From contig NZ_FNII01000009.1 of NCBI RefSeq assembly GCF_900103865.1, positions 62,001 to 126,000 on the forward strand: DNA of 64,000 nucleotides, read 5' to 3'. Below the pieces are notes generated by a model. That model made no database searches. It was not told the origin of the DNA and saw nothing but the letters and a program-made list of their open reading frames with translations. Positions 1 through 13,307 of the stretch are shown piece by piece (within the stretch, counting starts at the first letter, position 1; the number at the start of each line of letters is the position of its first letter). The stretch comes from Vreelandella arcis (GTDB taxonomy: Bacteria > Pseudomonadota > Gammaproteobacteria > Pseudomonadales > Halomonadaceae). The position numbers were made by a program, and so were the translations under genes.

Positions 1-177
1 TTTGTGGGCAATCGGCATGCTGGTATTGTCGACGCCAAAGCCACGATTGCTAACGGCCACCACGCAGTCGTTTACGTTTGGTACGATAATGAATTTGGCT
101 ATAGCTGCCAGGTCATACGCATTCTCCAGCAAATGTCCAATGTCAGCTTCTTGAAGTTGCCGAATCAAGCAGCCTAA
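1..177 (+). CDS. gap: glyceraldehyde-3-phosphate dehydrogenase, C-terminal end (partial)
   Basis: The 5' part lies outside the window; the open frame runs from base 1 to a TAA at 175-177. The translated tail contains VVYVWYDNEFGYS, the very conserved C-terminal signature of NAD(P)-dependent glyceraldehyde-3-phosphate dehydrogenase, the glycolytic/gluconeogenic enzyme that interconverts glyceraldehyde 3-phosphate and 1,3-bisphosphoglycerate in the cytoplasm. A strong hairpin with a T tract follows within 40 bases, so the gene is transcriptionally closed off from the nqr operon. A gap gene beside nqrA is a common arrangement in marine gammaproteobacteria, as far as I know. Subtype cannot be judged from 58 residues. 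Confidence 0.9.
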   Translation, partial: FVGNRHAGIVDAKATIANGHHAVVYVWYDNEFGYSCQVIRILQQMSNVSFLKLPNQAA

Positions 178-211
178 CGTTGAATTTTTATGTATAAGTA
201 TTGTTCGACCC

Positions 212-236
212 ACGCCACCGTAAGGTGGCGTTTTTG
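212..236 (+). terminator. intrinsic terminator after gap
   Basis: Perfect 8-bp stem ACGCCACC / GGTGGCGT with a GTAA loop, followed by TTTTT. It ends the gap transcript before the nqr promoter region. Confidence 0.85.
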
Positions 237-304
237 CTTATGGATTGGCTAAAAGAGCCTCGTTTTTGATGCGTCTATAGCACTTTTGGCGACACCACTT
301 GATG

Positions 305-333
305 TGGTCATTAGGCTCGCTTGTCTTTATAAT
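305..333 (+). promoter_or_regulatory. predicted sigma70 promoter for the nqr operon
   Basis: A consensus -10 TATAAT at 328-333 is preceded at 17-bp spacing by TGGTCA (305-310, four of six matches to TTGACA). It lies between the gap terminator and nqrA and reads toward nqrA, leaving a leader of roughly 125 bases. Nothing else of note is seen in the 286-base gap between the genes. Confidence 0.5.
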
Positions 334-463
334 GCGGTAGATTTTTCGGGGTTGTTCAAGTACCGCTTGAGCCTGACTGGTTACAATCTGAACAGCAAAC
401 AAGAATTCGAACCCATTCGAACCCCTTACCTTCGTATATCCGATCCATCAACTGGGCGAGACT

Positions 464-1813
464 ATGATCGAAGTCAAAAAAGGCCTGGATCTCCCCATCA
501 CGGGAGCGCCCGAGCAGCGTATTGAAGATGCGCGTCCTGTGCGCCATGTGGCAATCCTGGGCACTGACTACGTTGGCATGAAGCCAACCATGGAAGTTCA
601 GGAAGGGGATAAGGTCAAACTAGGCCAACTGCTCTTTACCGATAAAAAAACAGAGGGCGTGCGCTACACCGCACCCGCCTCCGGTGAAGTGCTCGCAATA
701 AACCGTGGCGAAAAGCGTCGTCTATTGTCTGTCGTGATCAAGGCCGATGAGCAAGAGGAGGCGGTAAGTTTTGCCTCTCATGAGCGTGGCTCTTTGGGCC
801 AACTTGACCGTCAGGTCGTGGTCGATCAACTGGTAGAGTCTGGACTCTGGACCACGCTACGTACGCGTCCTTTTTCGCGGACGCCTGCAATTGATAGCAC
901 ACCAACCGATATTTTTGTCACCGCCGTGGATACGCACCCACTAAGTGCAGATCCTTCGGTGATCATCAATGAGAATACCCAAGCATTTGAAGACGGCCTC
1001 AAGGTGCTAACCCGCCTGACCGAGGGCAACGTTTTTCTGTGCACGGGAGCCAACGCCTCTGTTCCCGGTGGTGACGTCGAGGGCGTTACAACCGAGAGCT
1101 TCGCCGGACCACACCCTGCGGGTTTGGTCGGTACACATATTCACTATTTGTCGCCAGTCGCCCTACATAAGACGGTCTGGCACATTGGTTACCAGGATGT
1201 TATCGCTTTCGGCAAGCTGTTTGCCGAAGGTAAGCTGGATGTCAGTCGTGTGGTCGCTATTGGTGGTCCGCGTGCCGAAAATCCACGCTTGGTGCGCACT
1301 CGCATAGGTGCCAGCACGGATGAACTCTTAGCGGGTGATATAATCCAACCTGAGGACACTCGTGTTATTTCAGGATCGGTCTTCTCAGGCTTTGCCGCTG
1401 AAGGCAAATTGACCTACCTGGGCCGTTTTGATAACCAGATCAGCTTGATTGAAGAGGGCAATAAACGCGCTTTCTTGGGCTGGTTGTCGCCAGGTACTGA
1501 TCGCCATTCCGTGCTGGGTATTTACCTTTCGAAAATTAAAGGTCTGAAAAACTACGCCCCTACCACGTCTACCAACGGGTCAGAGCGGGCTATGGTGCCG
1601 GTCGGCGCTTACGAGACCATAATGCCGCTGGATATTATGCCAACGCAGCTATTGCGTTCGTTGATCGTGGGCGACATTGAGGTTGCCATGCAACTGGGGT
1701 GTCTGGAGCTGGATGAAGAGGACCTAGCATTGTGTACCTATGTTTGCCCCGGCAAGTATGAGTACGGTCCCATTCTGCGTGACAATCTCTCCATGATTGA
1801 GAAAGAGGCCTGA
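464..1813 (+). CDS. nqrA: Na+-translocating NADH:ubiquinone reductase subunit A
   Basis: 449 residues, the usual NqrA length, starting [14 protein letters not shown] as is typical of the family. NqrA is the cytoplasmic-side, ubiquinone-associated subunit of the six-subunit Na+-NQR complex, which couples NADH oxidation to sodium export. It is the first gene of nqrABCDEF; its TGA overlaps the nqrB ATG (ATGATG at 1813), which indicates translational coupling. The start was chosen because it gives the conserved N-terminus; upstream there is only a weak purine-rich GGGCGAG. Identification is firm from both sequence and operon position. Confidence 0.96.
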   Translation: MIEVKKGLDLPITGAPEQRIEDARPVRHVAILGTDYVGMKPTMEVQEGDKVKLGQLLFTDKKTEGVRYTAPASGEVLAINRGEKRRLLSVVIKADEQEEAVSFASHERGSLGQLDRQVVVDQLVESGLWTTLRTRPFSRTPAIDSTPTDIFVTAVDTHPLSADPSVIINENTQAFEDGLKVLTRLTEGNVFLCTGANASVPGGDVEGVTTESFAGPHPAGLVGTHIHYLSPVALHKTVWHIGYQDVIAFGKLFAEGKLDVSRVVAIGGPRAENPRLVRTRIGASTDELLAGDIIQPEDTRVISGSVFSGFAAEGKLTYLGRFDNQISLIEEGNKRAFLGWLSPGTDRHSVLGIYLSKIKGLKNYAPTTSTNGSERAMVPVGAYETIMPLDIMPTQLLRSLIVGDIEVAMQLGCLELDEEDLALCTYVCPGKYEYGPILRDNLSMIEKEA

Positions 1814-3039
1814 TGATGGGTATTCGACAAACACTCGATAGCGTCGAGCCGCACTTCCATAAAGGTGGTAAATACGAAAAGTTTTACCCACTTTATGAAG
1901 CTGTAGACACAATTTTCTACTCTCCCCCCAATGTGGCCAAAACCACGGCGCATGTGCGCGATGGTATTGACCTCAAACGCATCATGATCACGGTGTGGTT
2001 GTGTACCTTCCCGGCTATGCTGTTCGGTATGTGGAACGCTGGCTGGCAGGCCAACACCGCCATCGACGCAGGCTACGCATCCATGGACGGTTGGCGCGAA
2101 GCGATCATGATGACCCTGGCTTCAGGGCATGACCCCAGCAGTTTGTGGGCCAACTTCGTCCTTGGCGCTACCTACTTCTTACCTATCTACCTGGTCACCT
2201 TTGTGGTCGGTGGTTTCTGGGAAGTACTGTTCGCGATCAAGCGCGGTCACGAGGTGAATGAAGGCTTCTTCGTCACATCGGTTCTTTTCGCACTGATATT
2301 GCCTGCGACCATCCCGCTCTGGCAGGTGGCCTTGGGCATCACCTTTGGCGTGGTCATCGGTAAAGAGATTTTTGGCGGCACCGGCAAAAACTTCCTTAAC
2401 CCTGCGTTAACCGGCCGTGCATTTTTGTATTTTGCCTATCCAGCGCAAATCTCGGGTGATGCCGTTTGGGTCGCGGCCGACGGCTATACCGGCGCAACGG
2501 CACTGTCGCTGGCTTTCCAGGAAGGCATGGGCTCGCTGGCCAATACCTTTAGTTGGTGGGATGCGTTCTTAGGGTTTGTTCCGGGTTCGGTAGGCGAGGT
2601 TTCTACGCTAGCGATCTTCATCGGCGGCGCGGTGTTGCTGTGGACGGGTATCGCCTCATGGCGGATTATGTTGGGTGTGTTCCTCGGTATGGTGGCCACC
2701 AGCGCACTATTTAACCTGATGGGCTCTGACTCTAACCCGATGTTTGCCATGCCGTGGTACTGGCATTTGGTGGTTGGTGGTTTCGCCTTTGGCATGGTGT
2801 TTATGGCGACCGACCCGGTATCCGCCTCGATGACCAACCAAGGCCGCCTGCTATTTGGTGCGTTGATTGGTGTGATGACCGTCTTGATTCGCGTTGTGAA
2901 CCCGGCCTTCCCGGAAGGCATCATGCTGGCGATTCTCTTCGCTAACCTGTTTGCACCGCTGATTGACCATTTCTTCGTCCAGGCCAATATCAAACGTCGC
3001 GTTAAGCGTACCGGCGTACCGGCCGAGGAGACTGCCTAA
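1813..3039 (+). CDS. nqrB: Na+-NQR subunit B, membrane flavoprotein
   Basis: 408-residue polytopic membrane protein with many hydrophobic helices from about residue 55 on. It carries the covalent-FMN motif DGYTGATAL; the flavinylated threonine should be Thr229 of this numbering. In the family this subunit holds covalent FMN and riboflavin and takes part in Na+ translocation. ATG overlaps the nqrA stop by one base; its own TAA overlaps the nqrC ATG (TAATG). Attachment of FMN needs the flavin transferase ApbE, which is not encoded nearby. Two consecutive ATG codons (1813 and 1816) could both serve as start. Confidence 0.96.
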   Translation: MMGIRQTLDSVEPHFHKGGKYEKFYPLYEAVDTIFYSPPNVAKTTAHVRDGIDLKRIMITVWLCTFPAMLFGMWNAGWQANTAIDAGYASMDGWREAIMMTLASGHDPSSLWANFVLGATYFLPIYLVTFVVGGFWEVLFAIKRGHEVNEGFFVTSVLFALILPATIPLWQVALGITFGVVIGKEIFGGTGKNFLNPALTGRAFLYFAYPAQISGDAVWVAADGYTGATALSLAFQEGMGSLANTFSWWDAFLGFVPGSVGEVSTLAIFIGGAVLLWTGIASWRIMLGVFLGMVATSALFNLMGSDSNPMFAMPWYWHLVVGGFAFGMVFMATDPVSASMTNQGRLLFGALIGVMTVLIRVVNPAFPEGIMLAILFANLFAPLIDHFFVQANIKRRVKRTGVPAEETA

Positions 3040-3860
3040 TGGCACAAGGTAATAACTCAATCAAGAAAATCCTGATTGTGGCGTTTGCACTGTGTATCGT
3101 GTGTTCCGTCATTGTCTCGACGGCGGCTGTCGCATTGCGACCATTGCAGCAGCTGAATCAGGAACTTGACCGTAAAACGAATATCTTGAACGTCGCCAAA
3201 CTCTATGAGCCGGGTATGGACGTTGAAGAGGTGTTCAACGAGGACATTACCGCTCGGGTCGTGAATCTGGAAACCGGCGAGTATACCGATGAGTTTGATC
3301 CCGAAACCTACAATAGTTTCGAGGCTGCGCGGGATCCTGCTTCGGGTCGCACGCTTTCCGGCGAAAAGGATATCGCAGGCCTTTCGCGGGTAGAAAAATT
3401 CGCGACGGTGTATTTGGTGGGTGATGCTGGAGACCCTGACCAGATAGTATTGCCTATTCGCGGCCAAGGTCTGTGGGGCCTAATGCGTGGCTTCTTGTCA
3501 GTAGAAGGCGATGGCAACACCATCGTCAGTATTACCTACTACGAGCACAGCGAAACGCCTGGCCTGGGCGCTGAGGTTAACAATCCGCGCTGGCAGTCTC
3601 AGTGGAAAGGTAAAGAGATTTACGATGAAGAGGGCGACCTCTCACCGGAAATCCACCTCACCAAAGGCGGCGCGAGTAGTGAGCACGAAGTAGACGCGCT
3701 ATCCGGCGCTACGCTTACCAGTAACGGCGTGACCAACATGCTGCAGTTCTGGTTAAGTGAAGAAGGCTTCGGTGCGTATTTGGCCAGATTCCGCAGTGGC
3801 ACTGACCCGGAAGACGCCGAAGACACCGATACCAACTTCGACGACGTTGAGGGGGCCTGA
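3039..3860 (+). CDS. nqrC: Na+-NQR subunit C, covalent FMN subunit
   Basis: 273 residues with one N-terminal membrane helix (about 9-32) and a periplasmic domain. The flavinylation motif LSGATLTS places the FMN-bound residue at Thr225, the same number as in Vibrio cholerae NqrC as I recall it. Role: electron carrier between the 2Fe-2S/FAD of NqrF and NqrB. The acidic C-terminal tail ([14 protein letters not shown]) is longer and more acidic than in Vibrio, consistent with a halophile proteome; that is inference. Overlaps nqrB by one base and precedes nqrD by two bases. Confidence 0.95.
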   Translation: MAQGNNSIKKILIVAFALCIVCSVIVSTAAVALRPLQQLNQELDRKTNILNVAKLYEPGMDVEEVFNEDITARVVNLETGEYTDEFDPETYNSFEAARDPASGRTLSGEKDIAGLSRVEKFATVYLVGDAGDPDQIVLPIRGQGLWGLMRGFLSVEGDGNTIVSITYYEHSETPGLGAEVNNPRWQSQWKGKEIYDEEGDLSPEIHLTKGGASSEHEVDALSGATLTSNGVTNMLQFWLSEEGFGAYLARFRSGTDPEDAEDTDTNFDDVEGA

Positions 3861-3862
3861 TC

Positions 3863-4531
3863 ATGGCGGACGTAAATGCAAAAAGCGTTTTAACAGCGCC
3901 GATTTTCAAGAATAACCCGATTGCACTGCAAATCTTGGGGATTTGTTCGGCACTGGCGGTAACGACCAGCATGAGCGTATCGCTGGTAATGGCGCTGGCG
4001 GTTATTTTTGTAACGGCGTTATCGAATCTATTCGTTTCGTTGATACGGAACCATATTCCGTCTTCAATTCGTATTATCGTCCAGATGACCATTATCGCCT
4101 CGTTGGTCATCGTGGTGGATCAGATTCTCAAAGCCTACGCGTACGAAATGTCCAAGCAGTTGTCGGTTTTCGTGGGGCTGATCATTACTAACTGTATCGT
4201 CATGGGGCGTGCAGAAGGTTTTGCGATGTCCAACACGCCGGGCATGTCGTTCCTAGACGGTATTGGTAACGGCCTGGGCTATGGCTTTGTGTTGATGGTT
4301 GTTGGCTTTTTCCGTGAACTTCTGGGCGCAGGAAGCGTGTTTGGTTTCACCGTGCTGCCGACCGTTCAGGATGGCGGCTGGTACGTGACCAACGGCTTGC
4401 TGCTACTGCCCCCTTCAGCGTTCTTTATTATCGGCCTGATGATTTGGGTGTTGCGCTCACTCAACCCCGAACAGGTAGAAGAGAACGAATTCAAAATGAA
4501 GGAAAACACTCAGCCGAAGGAGGCCGTGTAA
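3863..4531 (+). CDS. nqrD: Na+-NQR subunit D, membrane subunit
   Basis: 222-residue hydrophobic protein with about six predicted helices. NqrD and NqrE are homologous, inverted-topology membrane subunits that together bind a 2Fe-2S centre inside the membrane; the [10 protein letters not shown] segment around residue 112 contains the conserved cysteine. The ATG is two bases after the nqrC stop. The charged tail ([12 protein letters not shown]) is cytoplasmic by analogy. Family and operon position agree. Confidence 0.95.
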   Translation: MADVNAKSVLTAPIFKNNPIALQILGICSALAVTTSMSVSLVMALAVIFVTALSNLFVSLIRNHIPSSIRIIVQMTIIASLVIVVDQILKAYAYEMSKQLSVFVGLIITNCIVMGRAEGFAMSNTPGMSFLDGIGNGLGYGFVLMVVGFFRELLGAGSVFGFTVLPTVQDGGWYVTNGLLLLPPSAFFIIGLMIWVLRSLNPEQVEENEFKMKENTQPKEAV

Positions 4532-4532
4532 C

Positions 4533-5150
4533 ATGGAACACTATCTAAGCCTTTTTGTTGCTTCGGTTTTCGTTGAGAACATGGCGTTGGCCTTCTTCCT
4601 TGGGATGTGTACCTTTTTGGCCGTATCCAAGAAGGTATCGTCCGCGATTGGCCTAGGTATCGCGGTTATCGTGGTACTGACCGTAACGGTTCCGGTTAAC
4701 AACTTGGTATTTACCTACCTGCTGCAGGAAGGGGCGCTTACCTGGACCGGTATCAGCGGCGCTGAGAATATTGACCTGTCGTTCCTGGGTCTGCTGAGCT
4801 ACATCGGTGTTATCGCCGCGCTTGTCCAGATCATGGAAATGTTTCTGGATAAGTACGTGCCTTCGCTCTACAACGCGTTAGGTGTTTTCCTGCCGCTGAT
4901 TACCGTGAACTGCGCCATCCTCGGTGGTGTACTGTTCATGGTAGAGCGTAGCTATAACTTTGGCGAATCGGTCGTATACGGGTTCGGTGCAGGTACCGGC
5001 TGGGCGCTGGCCATTGCCGCCTTGGCAGGTATTCGTGAAAAGCTCAAGTACAGCGATGTACCGGCTGGTTTGCAGGGCCTGGGTATCACCTTTATCACCG
5101 TGGGTCTGATGTCGTTGGGCTTTATGTCCTTCTCAGGCATTCAGCTTTAA
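4533..5150 (+). CDS. nqrE: Na+-NQR subunit E, membrane subunit
   Basis: 205 residues, six hydrophobic helices, family-typical start [21 protein letters not shown]. The motif TVNCAILGG near residue 130 carries the cysteine expected for the intramembrane iron-sulfur site shared with NqrD. A good AAGGAGG lies just upstream in the end of nqrD, and the ATG follows the nqrD stop by one base. A 73-base spacer with a small inverted repeat (TTCCCGACGGTGC / GCACTGTCGGG) separates it from nqrF. Confidence 0.95.
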   Translation: MEHYLSLFVASVFVENMALAFFLGMCTFLAVSKKVSSAIGLGIAVIVVLTVTVPVNNLVFTYLLQEGALTWTGISGAENIDLSFLGLLSYIGVIAALVQIMEMFLDKYVPSLYNALGVFLPLITVNCAILGGVLFMVERSYNFGESVVYGFGAGTGWALAIAALAGIREKLKYSDVPAGLQGLGITFITVGLMSLGFMSFSGIQL

Positions 5151-5223
5151 TCGGAGCCGGTTTTTCCCGACGGTGCGAAGGCACTGTCGGGTGATAGAAA
5201 ACCTCCAGCAATAGGAAACCGAC

Positions 5224-6456
5224 ATGGTTGATACAGCAGTCATCTTGCTCGGTGTTGTCATGTTCACGGTCATCGTTATTAGTTTGACGGCGATCATTCT
5301 GGCAGCGCGCAGCAAGCTAGTGAGTAGTGGGGACGTGACCATTGAGGTCAACGAAGACCCCGAACATACCTTGAAGACCCAGGCCGGTGGCAAGCTACTG
5401 AATACCCTGGCGGCCAACGGTATTTTTCTTTCATCGGCATGCGGCGGCGGGGGTTCCTGCGCCCAGTGTAAATGCCGGGTGGAAGAGGGCGGCGGTTCCA
5501 TTCTGCCCACCGAAGAATCGCACTTCACCATGCGCGAGAAGAAAGAAGGTTGGCGCCTGTCTTGCCAGGTACCTGTCAAGCAGGACATGAAGATTGAAGT
5601 GCCTGAGGAAGTATTTGGCGTTAAGAAGTGGGAATGCGAGGTTATCGACAATCCCAACGTTGCCACCTTTATCAAAGAACTGAACCTGAAGCTGCCGGAA
5701 GGCGAGGAAGTAGGTTTCCGTGCCGGTGGTTACGTGCAATTGGTAGCGCCGCCTTACGATATTAAGTTCTCCGATTTTGATATCGAAGAAGAGTATCGCG
5801 GCGACTGGGAAAAGTTCGGTCTGTTCGATGTTTCCCACAAGAACAACGAGGAAATCATTCGCGCATACTCAATGGCGAACTACCCTGATGAAAAGGGTAT
5901 CCTCAAGTTCAACATCCGTATCGCGACGCCGCCTCCGGGTACCAGCCATCCGCCAGGTCTGATGTCGACGTACGTCTTCAACCTGAAGCCGGGTGACAAG
6001 GTCACCGTGATGGGGCCGTTTGGCGAATTCTTCGCCAAGGATACCAATGCCGAAATGATCTTTATCGGCGGCGGGGCCGGCATGGCACCCATGCGTAGCC
6101 ATATCTTCGATCAGCTCAAGCGTTTGAAGACCGATCGTAAAATCTCGTTTTGGTACGGTGCGCGTTCATGGCGCGAAACGTTCTACAATGAAGAATACGA
6201 TCAGCTGGCTGAAGAGTTCCCGAACTTTGAATGGCATCTTGCGTTGTCAGACGCGCTGCCAGAAGATAACTGGGATGGGCCGACTGGCTTTATCCATAAC
6301 GTGCTGTATGACAACTATCTGAAGGATCACCCCGCGCCTGAAGATTGCGAATACTACATGTGTGGACCGCCCATGATGAACGCCTCAGTGATTAAGCTAC
6401 TGCTTGATCTAGGGGTTGAGCCGGAAAACATCATGTTGGATGATTTCGGCGGGTAA
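5224..6456 (+). CDS. nqrF: Na+-NQR subunit F, NADH dehydrogenase flavoprotein
   Basis: 410 residues in the usual order: N-terminal membrane anchor (about 5-27), 2Fe-2S ferredoxin domain with Cys73, Cys79, Cys82 and Cys114, then an FAD/NADH oxidoreductase domain with RAYSMAN (FAD contact), [12 protein letters not shown] (nucleotide binding) and [10 protein letters not shown] near the C-terminus. It is the entry point for electrons from NADH into the complex. The end LDDFGG is family-conserved. A GC-rich hairpin follows, so nqrF ends the main transcript. Confidence 0.97.
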   Translation: MVDTAVILLGVVMFTVIVISLTAIILAARSKLVSSGDVTIEVNEDPEHTLKTQAGGKLLNTLAANGIFLSSACGGGGSCAQCKCRVEEGGGSILPTEESHFTMREKKEGWRLSCQVPVKQDMKIEVPEEVFGVKKWECEVIDNPNVATFIKELNLKLPEGEEVGFRAGGYVQLVAPPYDIKFSDFDIEEEYRGDWEKFGLFDVSHKNNEEIIRAYSMANYPDEKGILKFNIRIATPPPGTSHPPGLMSTYVFNLKPGDKVTVMGPFGEFFAKDTNAEMIFIGGGAGMAPMRSHIFDQLKRLKTDRKISFWYGARSWRETFYNEEYDQLAEEFPNFEWHLALSDALPEDNWDGPTGFIHNVLYDNYLKDHPAPEDCEYYMCGPPMMNASVIKLLLDLGVEPENIMLDDFGG

Positions 6457-6477
6457 CGTCACGCCTTCGGGCTGTTG

Positions 6478-6510
6478 CGGGGCTAGCCATTGGCTGGCCC
6501 CGTTTATTTT
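6478..6510 (+). terminator. terminator-like hairpin after nqrF
   Basis: Eleven-base stem CGGGGCTAGCC / GGCTGGCCCCG with an ATT loop (one G-T pair), followed by TTTATTTT. It separates nqrF from nqrM. Confidence 0.75.
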
Positions 6511-6590
6511 CACGTCAGGGATGCCAGGCGCTACCTAAAGCTCTTCCTCAGTCACTATCTCAGGCACTAACTGAGCCAGCGACTGTCTAT

Positions 6591-6598
6591 GGTATAGT
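6591..6598 (+). promoter_or_regulatory. possible extended -10 promoter of nqrM
   Basis: TGGTATAGT contains a -10-like TATAGT with the extended TGn element, 23 bases upstream of the nqrM ATG. No good -35 is seen. Because a terminator lies between nqrF and nqrM, a separate promoter here is plausible but unproven. Confidence 0.4.
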
Positions 6599-6620
6599 CC
6601 TATCGTGAGAGGAGGTATGT

Positions 6621-6875
6621 ATGGCTATTTGGCTACTCGTTTTCGGGTTTATGGCATTGATCATGGGCGTGATGGCCGTGGGTGTCATCATGGGCCGTAA
6701 GCCCATCGCCGGTTCATGCGGTGGCTTGAATCAAATTGGCATGAAAGATGGCTGCGATATCTGCGGCGGCAAAGACAAGGTCTGCGAAGAAGAAAACCGC
6801 AAGCGAGGCAGTGTCCGTCGCCGTAGCGATGAAAGCCGCGGTGCCGATCTGGGTTATAACGCGACTCGCCGCTAA
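6621..6875 (+). CDS. nqrM: Na+-NQR maturation factor NqrM
   Basis: 84 residues: one N-terminal membrane helix (about 3-26), then a cysteine-rich tail with GSCGGLNQIG, CDICGG and VCEEE. This is the NqrM (formerly DUF539) pattern; NqrM is required to insert the iron centre between NqrD and NqrE. A strong AGGAGG lies ten bases upstream of the ATG. In Vibrio the order is nqrF-apbE-nqrM; here only 164 bases separate nqrF from nqrM, so apbE is absent from this position. Confidence 0.93.
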   Translation: MAIWLLVFGFMALIMGVMAVGVIMGRKPIAGSCGGLNQIGMKDGCDICGGKDKVCEEENRKRGSVRRRSDESRGADLGYNATRR

Positions 6876-6893
6876 CGCTACTTTTTTCTCTAT

Positions 6894-6920
6894 AACGCCG
6901 TGGCTTGCCCACGGCGTTTT
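6894..6920. terminator. bidirectional terminator after nqrM
   Basis: Ten-base stem AACGCCGTGG / CCACGGCGTT with a CTTGC loop and T tract. Placed between convergent nqrM and the PA2778-type gene, it could serve both. Confidence 0.8.
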
Positions 6921-6957
6921 GCTGCGCGCTCGTCAGGTGCAGTGCCTTTAATCGCCA

Positions 6958-7893
6958 CTAGCGTTGACCCAAGAGCTCTTGAGCCCGTGCTTGCCAGCTG
7001 CCTTCGATGGAGGCGGCTTGGGTAAGTGCCTGTCGAGCGGCGTCGGGTTGGTTCTGCTGCAACTGTAGAAGCCCAATATTAAGCCAGGCGGCGCCCATTT
7101 CTGGGTCATTCCGGGTAGCCGACTGAAAGGCGCTAAGCGCTTTATCTGGCTGCTCATCGGCGTAATACGCATTACCCAGGGCAAACTGGGCAAGTGCATG
7201 GCCGGGGTAACGCTCGACCATCGCCTGCCAACTACTCAATGTGGCTTTCGGGCCGTGCAACTCTTCATAGGCACTGATTCCGGTGAGGGCATTGTGTGCC
7301 GTAATGCCTTCGGGCAGCGTGCCGGGCTTAGCCACGACAAATCCCCAGCGGTCGGTACGTGCCCAGGTCGCATCAAAACGGCTGAAAGCTATTGTGTGTC
7401 GCTCAATTTCGCCGCTGCGTAACGTAATAGAGTCGTCGTCCAAGTTGTAGCCAATCGCCACCGCGTAATGCCACATGGGAAATGCCGGGAGCGACAGGTT
7501 CTGCATTACCACAACCGGGTCGCCTGCCGCTAAATGCTTAAGTAAATCGTCGAAAGTTCCGCGAATGGGCAAGGCAAGGCGCTCGTGGCGACGCACAGTG
7601 GCTAGCATTTCCGGCTGAACGCTGCCCTCGCGGCCGGGGATAAACACCTGGGGGATAAGGGTCTCAACGTCAGTGTCCACGCCCTGGTGGGTGAGCACCA
7701 TGGCAAGAGCGGCCGGGCCGCACTGGTACTCCGTTTGAGCGTAGAACGGTACGTCTGCGAGTTCGCTTTGGCGTGGTAGTTGTTGCTCGGTGGTGTCGCG
7801 AAGCGACGGGGTGCTAGCACAGGCAGATAGCAGGCAGAGTAACAGCAAAACGCCCGCTAGGCGGGCGTTTTGGAAGCGGTAAATAGTGGCCAT
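6958..7893 (-). CDS. PA2778-type cysteine peptidase lipoprotein with TPR repeats
   Basis: 311 residues. Signal peptide ending in the lipobox LLSACAS (Cys at about 25), then a C39-like papain-fold domain with EYQCGPAALAMVL, in which the Cys after Gln is the expected nucleophile and MWHYAVAIGYN supplies the His. The C-terminal third (about 200-311) has tetratricopeptide-like repeats. Such proteins are annotated as PA2778 family cysteine peptidases; substrate unknown. It lies three bases downstream of the PA2779-type gene, the same pairing as in Pseudomonas, so the two probably work together at the cell envelope. Confidence 0.85.
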   Translation of the reverse strand: MATIYRFQNARLAGVLLLLCLLSACASTPSLRDTTEQQLPRQSELADVPFYAQTEYQCGPAALAMVLTHQGVDTDVETLIPQVFIPGREGSVQPEMLATVRRHERLALPIRGTFDDLLKHLAAGDPVVVMQNLSLPAFPMWHYAVAIGYNLDDDSITLRSGEIERHTIAFSRFDATWARTDRWGFVVAKPGTLPEGITAHNALTGISAYEELHGPKATLSSWQAMVERYPGHALAQFALGNAYYADEQPDKALSAFQSATRNDPEMGAAWLNIGLLQLQQNQPDAARQALTQAASIEGSWQARAQELLGQR

Positions 7894-7896
7894 GGC

Positions 7897-8295
7897 TTAA
7901 CGGGTAAACGGATAAACGTCGGTAAGACCCAGGATATCGGTGACCAACAGAATCACAAATACCGCAAAAAGGGCACCAATCACGCCCGCACCGGCCGGTA
8001 GTTCTTCTAACTGATTGGCCATTTGCTGGGCTTCGGCATCGCTTAGCGCAGCAACACGTGCTTCTACTTCATCCAAATCAACGCCCTGTTTTACCAGTTC
8101 GTCTTGGATATCGGCACGGTTGAGCAGTTGATGGATTCGTTCGCGGTCGGCTAGCCCACTGTCATTGGCCAATACCGATTGTGTGCTGACGAGATCCGTC
8201 GAGGGCGAAGCCGCAGGAGCGGCGGCGACGGGGAGGCTGGTAATGACCAAGGCGGCAATGAGTAATGTCGAGAGATAAGCGCGTATGTTTTTCAT
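7897..8295 (-). CDS. PA2779 family protein, exported
   Basis: 132 residues with an N-terminal signal peptide (about 1-26, cleaved after AAAPA), a short helical middle region rich in Glu/Ala/Asp (VEARVAALSDAEAQQMANQL) and a single C-terminal membrane helix (about 102-123) ending LTDVYPFTR. That matches the PA2779 family, always found beside PA2778-type peptidases. It is the first gene of a two-gene minus-strand operon; an AAGG lies just upstream of the ATG. Molecular function is not known to me; a membrane-anchored partner or substrate of the peptidase is inference. Confidence 0.8.
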   Translation of the reverse strand: MKNIRAYLSTLLIAALVITSLPVAAAPAASPSTDLVSTQSVLANDSGLADRERIHQLLNRADIQDELVKQGVDLDEVEARVAALSDAEAQQMANQLEELPAGAGVIGALFAVFVILLVTDILGLTDVYPFTR

Positions 8296-8464
8296 CGTCT
8301 TTTTCCTTAGACTGATCCGGGATAGGCCAAGCGATTATCCACTTGTAGGCTAAGTATAGGAATAATTCAGCATTTTTTTAAGCCAATTGTACGGTTTGGT
8401 ACCGATAATTCATGGTTTGTGCTTATTTCGTGGCGAATGTGTAAATGCGAGTTTGCTCTAGTAC

Positions 8465-9528
8465 TTAAAAGCTTGGCGCGACGCGATACGTCCAGGCAGA
8501 TTCCGCCAGTAGGCCGCGCCCTCCCGCCATGGTGAAGGCCAGGTCGTGCAATCCCGGCCACAAAGGCACTGGTGACGCACCTTTCACGGCTAGGTCTAAG
8601 CGTTGAGCCATCAGCAAGAGTTTATGCAAGCGCTTCATGGGCAGCCGCGCAATGGCCTTTTGATAATTGGGACGGCGTTTATCGAAGATCATAGGCTTTT
8701 GCGCTTTGCAGGCATGTTCAAAGCTCTGCCCTTGATCCAGGTGTTGGTGTAGCGAGAGTAACGTGCGCATTTCGCGTGTCAGGGCCCACAGCACAATCGG
8801 CGCTTCAACGCCTTCGCCTTGCAGCCCATGGATAATCCGTGACACGCGGCTGGGCTCACCTTTTAAACAGGCGTCGGCCAGGGTGAAAACATCAAAGCGC
8901 GTGCTGTCTTCCACACCCTGGGCGATGCTTTCCGCGTTAAGCCGCGTGCCCTGGGGGTGAATAAGCGACAGTTTCTGCATGGCTTGGTCGGCGGCCAGCA
9001 GGTTACCTTCGGTACGCTCGCCGAGTAATCGAGCTGCATCAAGGTCGATCTGCAGACCATGTAGCGAGGCGCGGTCGCGCAGCCAGTAACCCAGCCGCGA
9101 AACATCAATGGGCCACACCGGCACGAAAAGACCATGCTTATCGAGGGCTTTAAACCAAGCGCTTTTTTGCTGTTTGGCGTCGAGCTTGCCCATGCTGATG
9201 AGCAGCAGGTCATCGTTATTACCCAGGTGTTGGGCGTATTCGGCTAGCGCTTTACTGCCTTCCTGGCCCAGCTTGTGCTGGCCTAAACGCAGTTCGAGTA
9301 GCTTGTTGGTGGCGAACAGCGAAAGGTTGCTGGCGACTTCAAGCAGCCGCCCCCAAGCGAAGTTGGGCTCGACGTCCAATACTTCGCGTTCTTCGATGCC
9401 CGCCTGGCGGGCGGCGGCTCGCACCGCATCGCAGGCGTCACGGTGTTGTAAGGGCTCGTCGCCGGCGACAATCACTACCTTGGGTAGCGATTTGGCCAGC
9501 GCAGCAGGCAGTTGGTCGGCAAATACTT

Positions 9529-9532
<4 letters not shown>
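8465..9532 (-). CDS. holA: DNA polymerase III subunit delta
   Basis: 355 residues, slightly longer than the E. coli protein (343). Starts MKVFADQLPAALAKSLP and has the family features VVIVAGDEPLQHRD near the N-terminus and KLLLMAQRLDLAVKG near the C-terminus. HolA opens the beta sliding clamp as part of the clamp-loader complex. It is the last gene of the minus-strand leuS-lptE-holA operon; its ATG overlaps the lptE stop by four bases. The same order occurs in E. coli and Pseudomonas. Confidence 0.93.
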
Positions 9533-12656
<3,124 letters not shown>

Positions 12657-12766
12657 TTAGATGACGACTGTCAGATTAGTGGCGTCGATTGTATCCTATG
12701 CAGGTGTATCCTTGAACGGTCTGCCGATGATAGGTCACACCCCGCGTCGACAAAAGGAGAAGTACC

Positions 12767-13288
12767 ATGAGTGAACAACGCAATGATCATCGCCTACGCG
12801 AGGGCTACGAACGCTTGCTGGAGCGGATGCAGGACGGCGCTGACGAGCTAACCTGGGAAAATCTGCAAAAGGATCTGGACGACGCAGTCGAGTTTGAGGC
12901 GGAGCTGGAAGAATACACCAAAGACGAGTTGGCCCTGCTGCGCGCCTGGGTAGAGCGTGACCTGAAAGACATGCGCTACTTTATGGCAGATACCGGCAAA
13001 CAGGTGGCCACCTGGCTGGGTATTGATATTGAAGGCCTTTCACGCCGGGTGGTGGAATCGCTGTTATCGATTGCCGACCGTAGTGTCGTCGACCGTGAGC
13101 GCTTTGCCGAGGATCTGGAAGCCGCCCGTGCCGACTATTGCGAAGGCGAAATGGCTGCTCCCGGCCTGCTGGCCTGCGTGCATTGCGACGCTCAGGTCAT
13201 GCTGCCTAACGTGGCGCGTATCGACCCATGCCACCAATGCGGCCACCGCTATTTCTACCGCATTCCGAGCACCGTCGTCGAGACGTGA
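12767..13288 (+). CDS. zinc ribbon-containing protein (DUF1451, YbeL-like)
   Basis: 173 residues: a long acidic, mostly helical N-terminal part and a C-terminal zinc ribbon with two CxxC knuckles (CVHC about residue 143, CHQC about 159). This is the layout of E. coli YbeL, which also lies beside leuS. Function is unknown; a nucleic-acid or protein-binding role is only suggested by the ribbon. A strong AAAGGAGAA lies eight bases before the ATG. Confidence 0.82.
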   Translation: MSEQRNDHRLREGYERLLERMQDGADELTWENLQKDLDDAVEFEAELEEYTKDELALLRAWVERDLKDMRYFMADTGKQVATWLGIDIEGLSRRVVESLLSIADRSVVDRERFAEDLEAARADYCEGEMAAPGLLACVHCDAQVMLPNVARIDPCHQCGHRYFYRIPSTVVET

Positions 13289-13307
13289 TAACCCCGCATC
13301 GATAACC

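Noticed and set aside
286-525. Plus-strand 79-codon open frame before nqrA
   Set aside because: Overlaps the promoter region and the nqrA start, with no ribosome-binding site or family similarity.
2484-2993. 169-codon minus-strand frame inside nqrB
   Set aside because: Composition is that of the complement of nqrB; no start signal.
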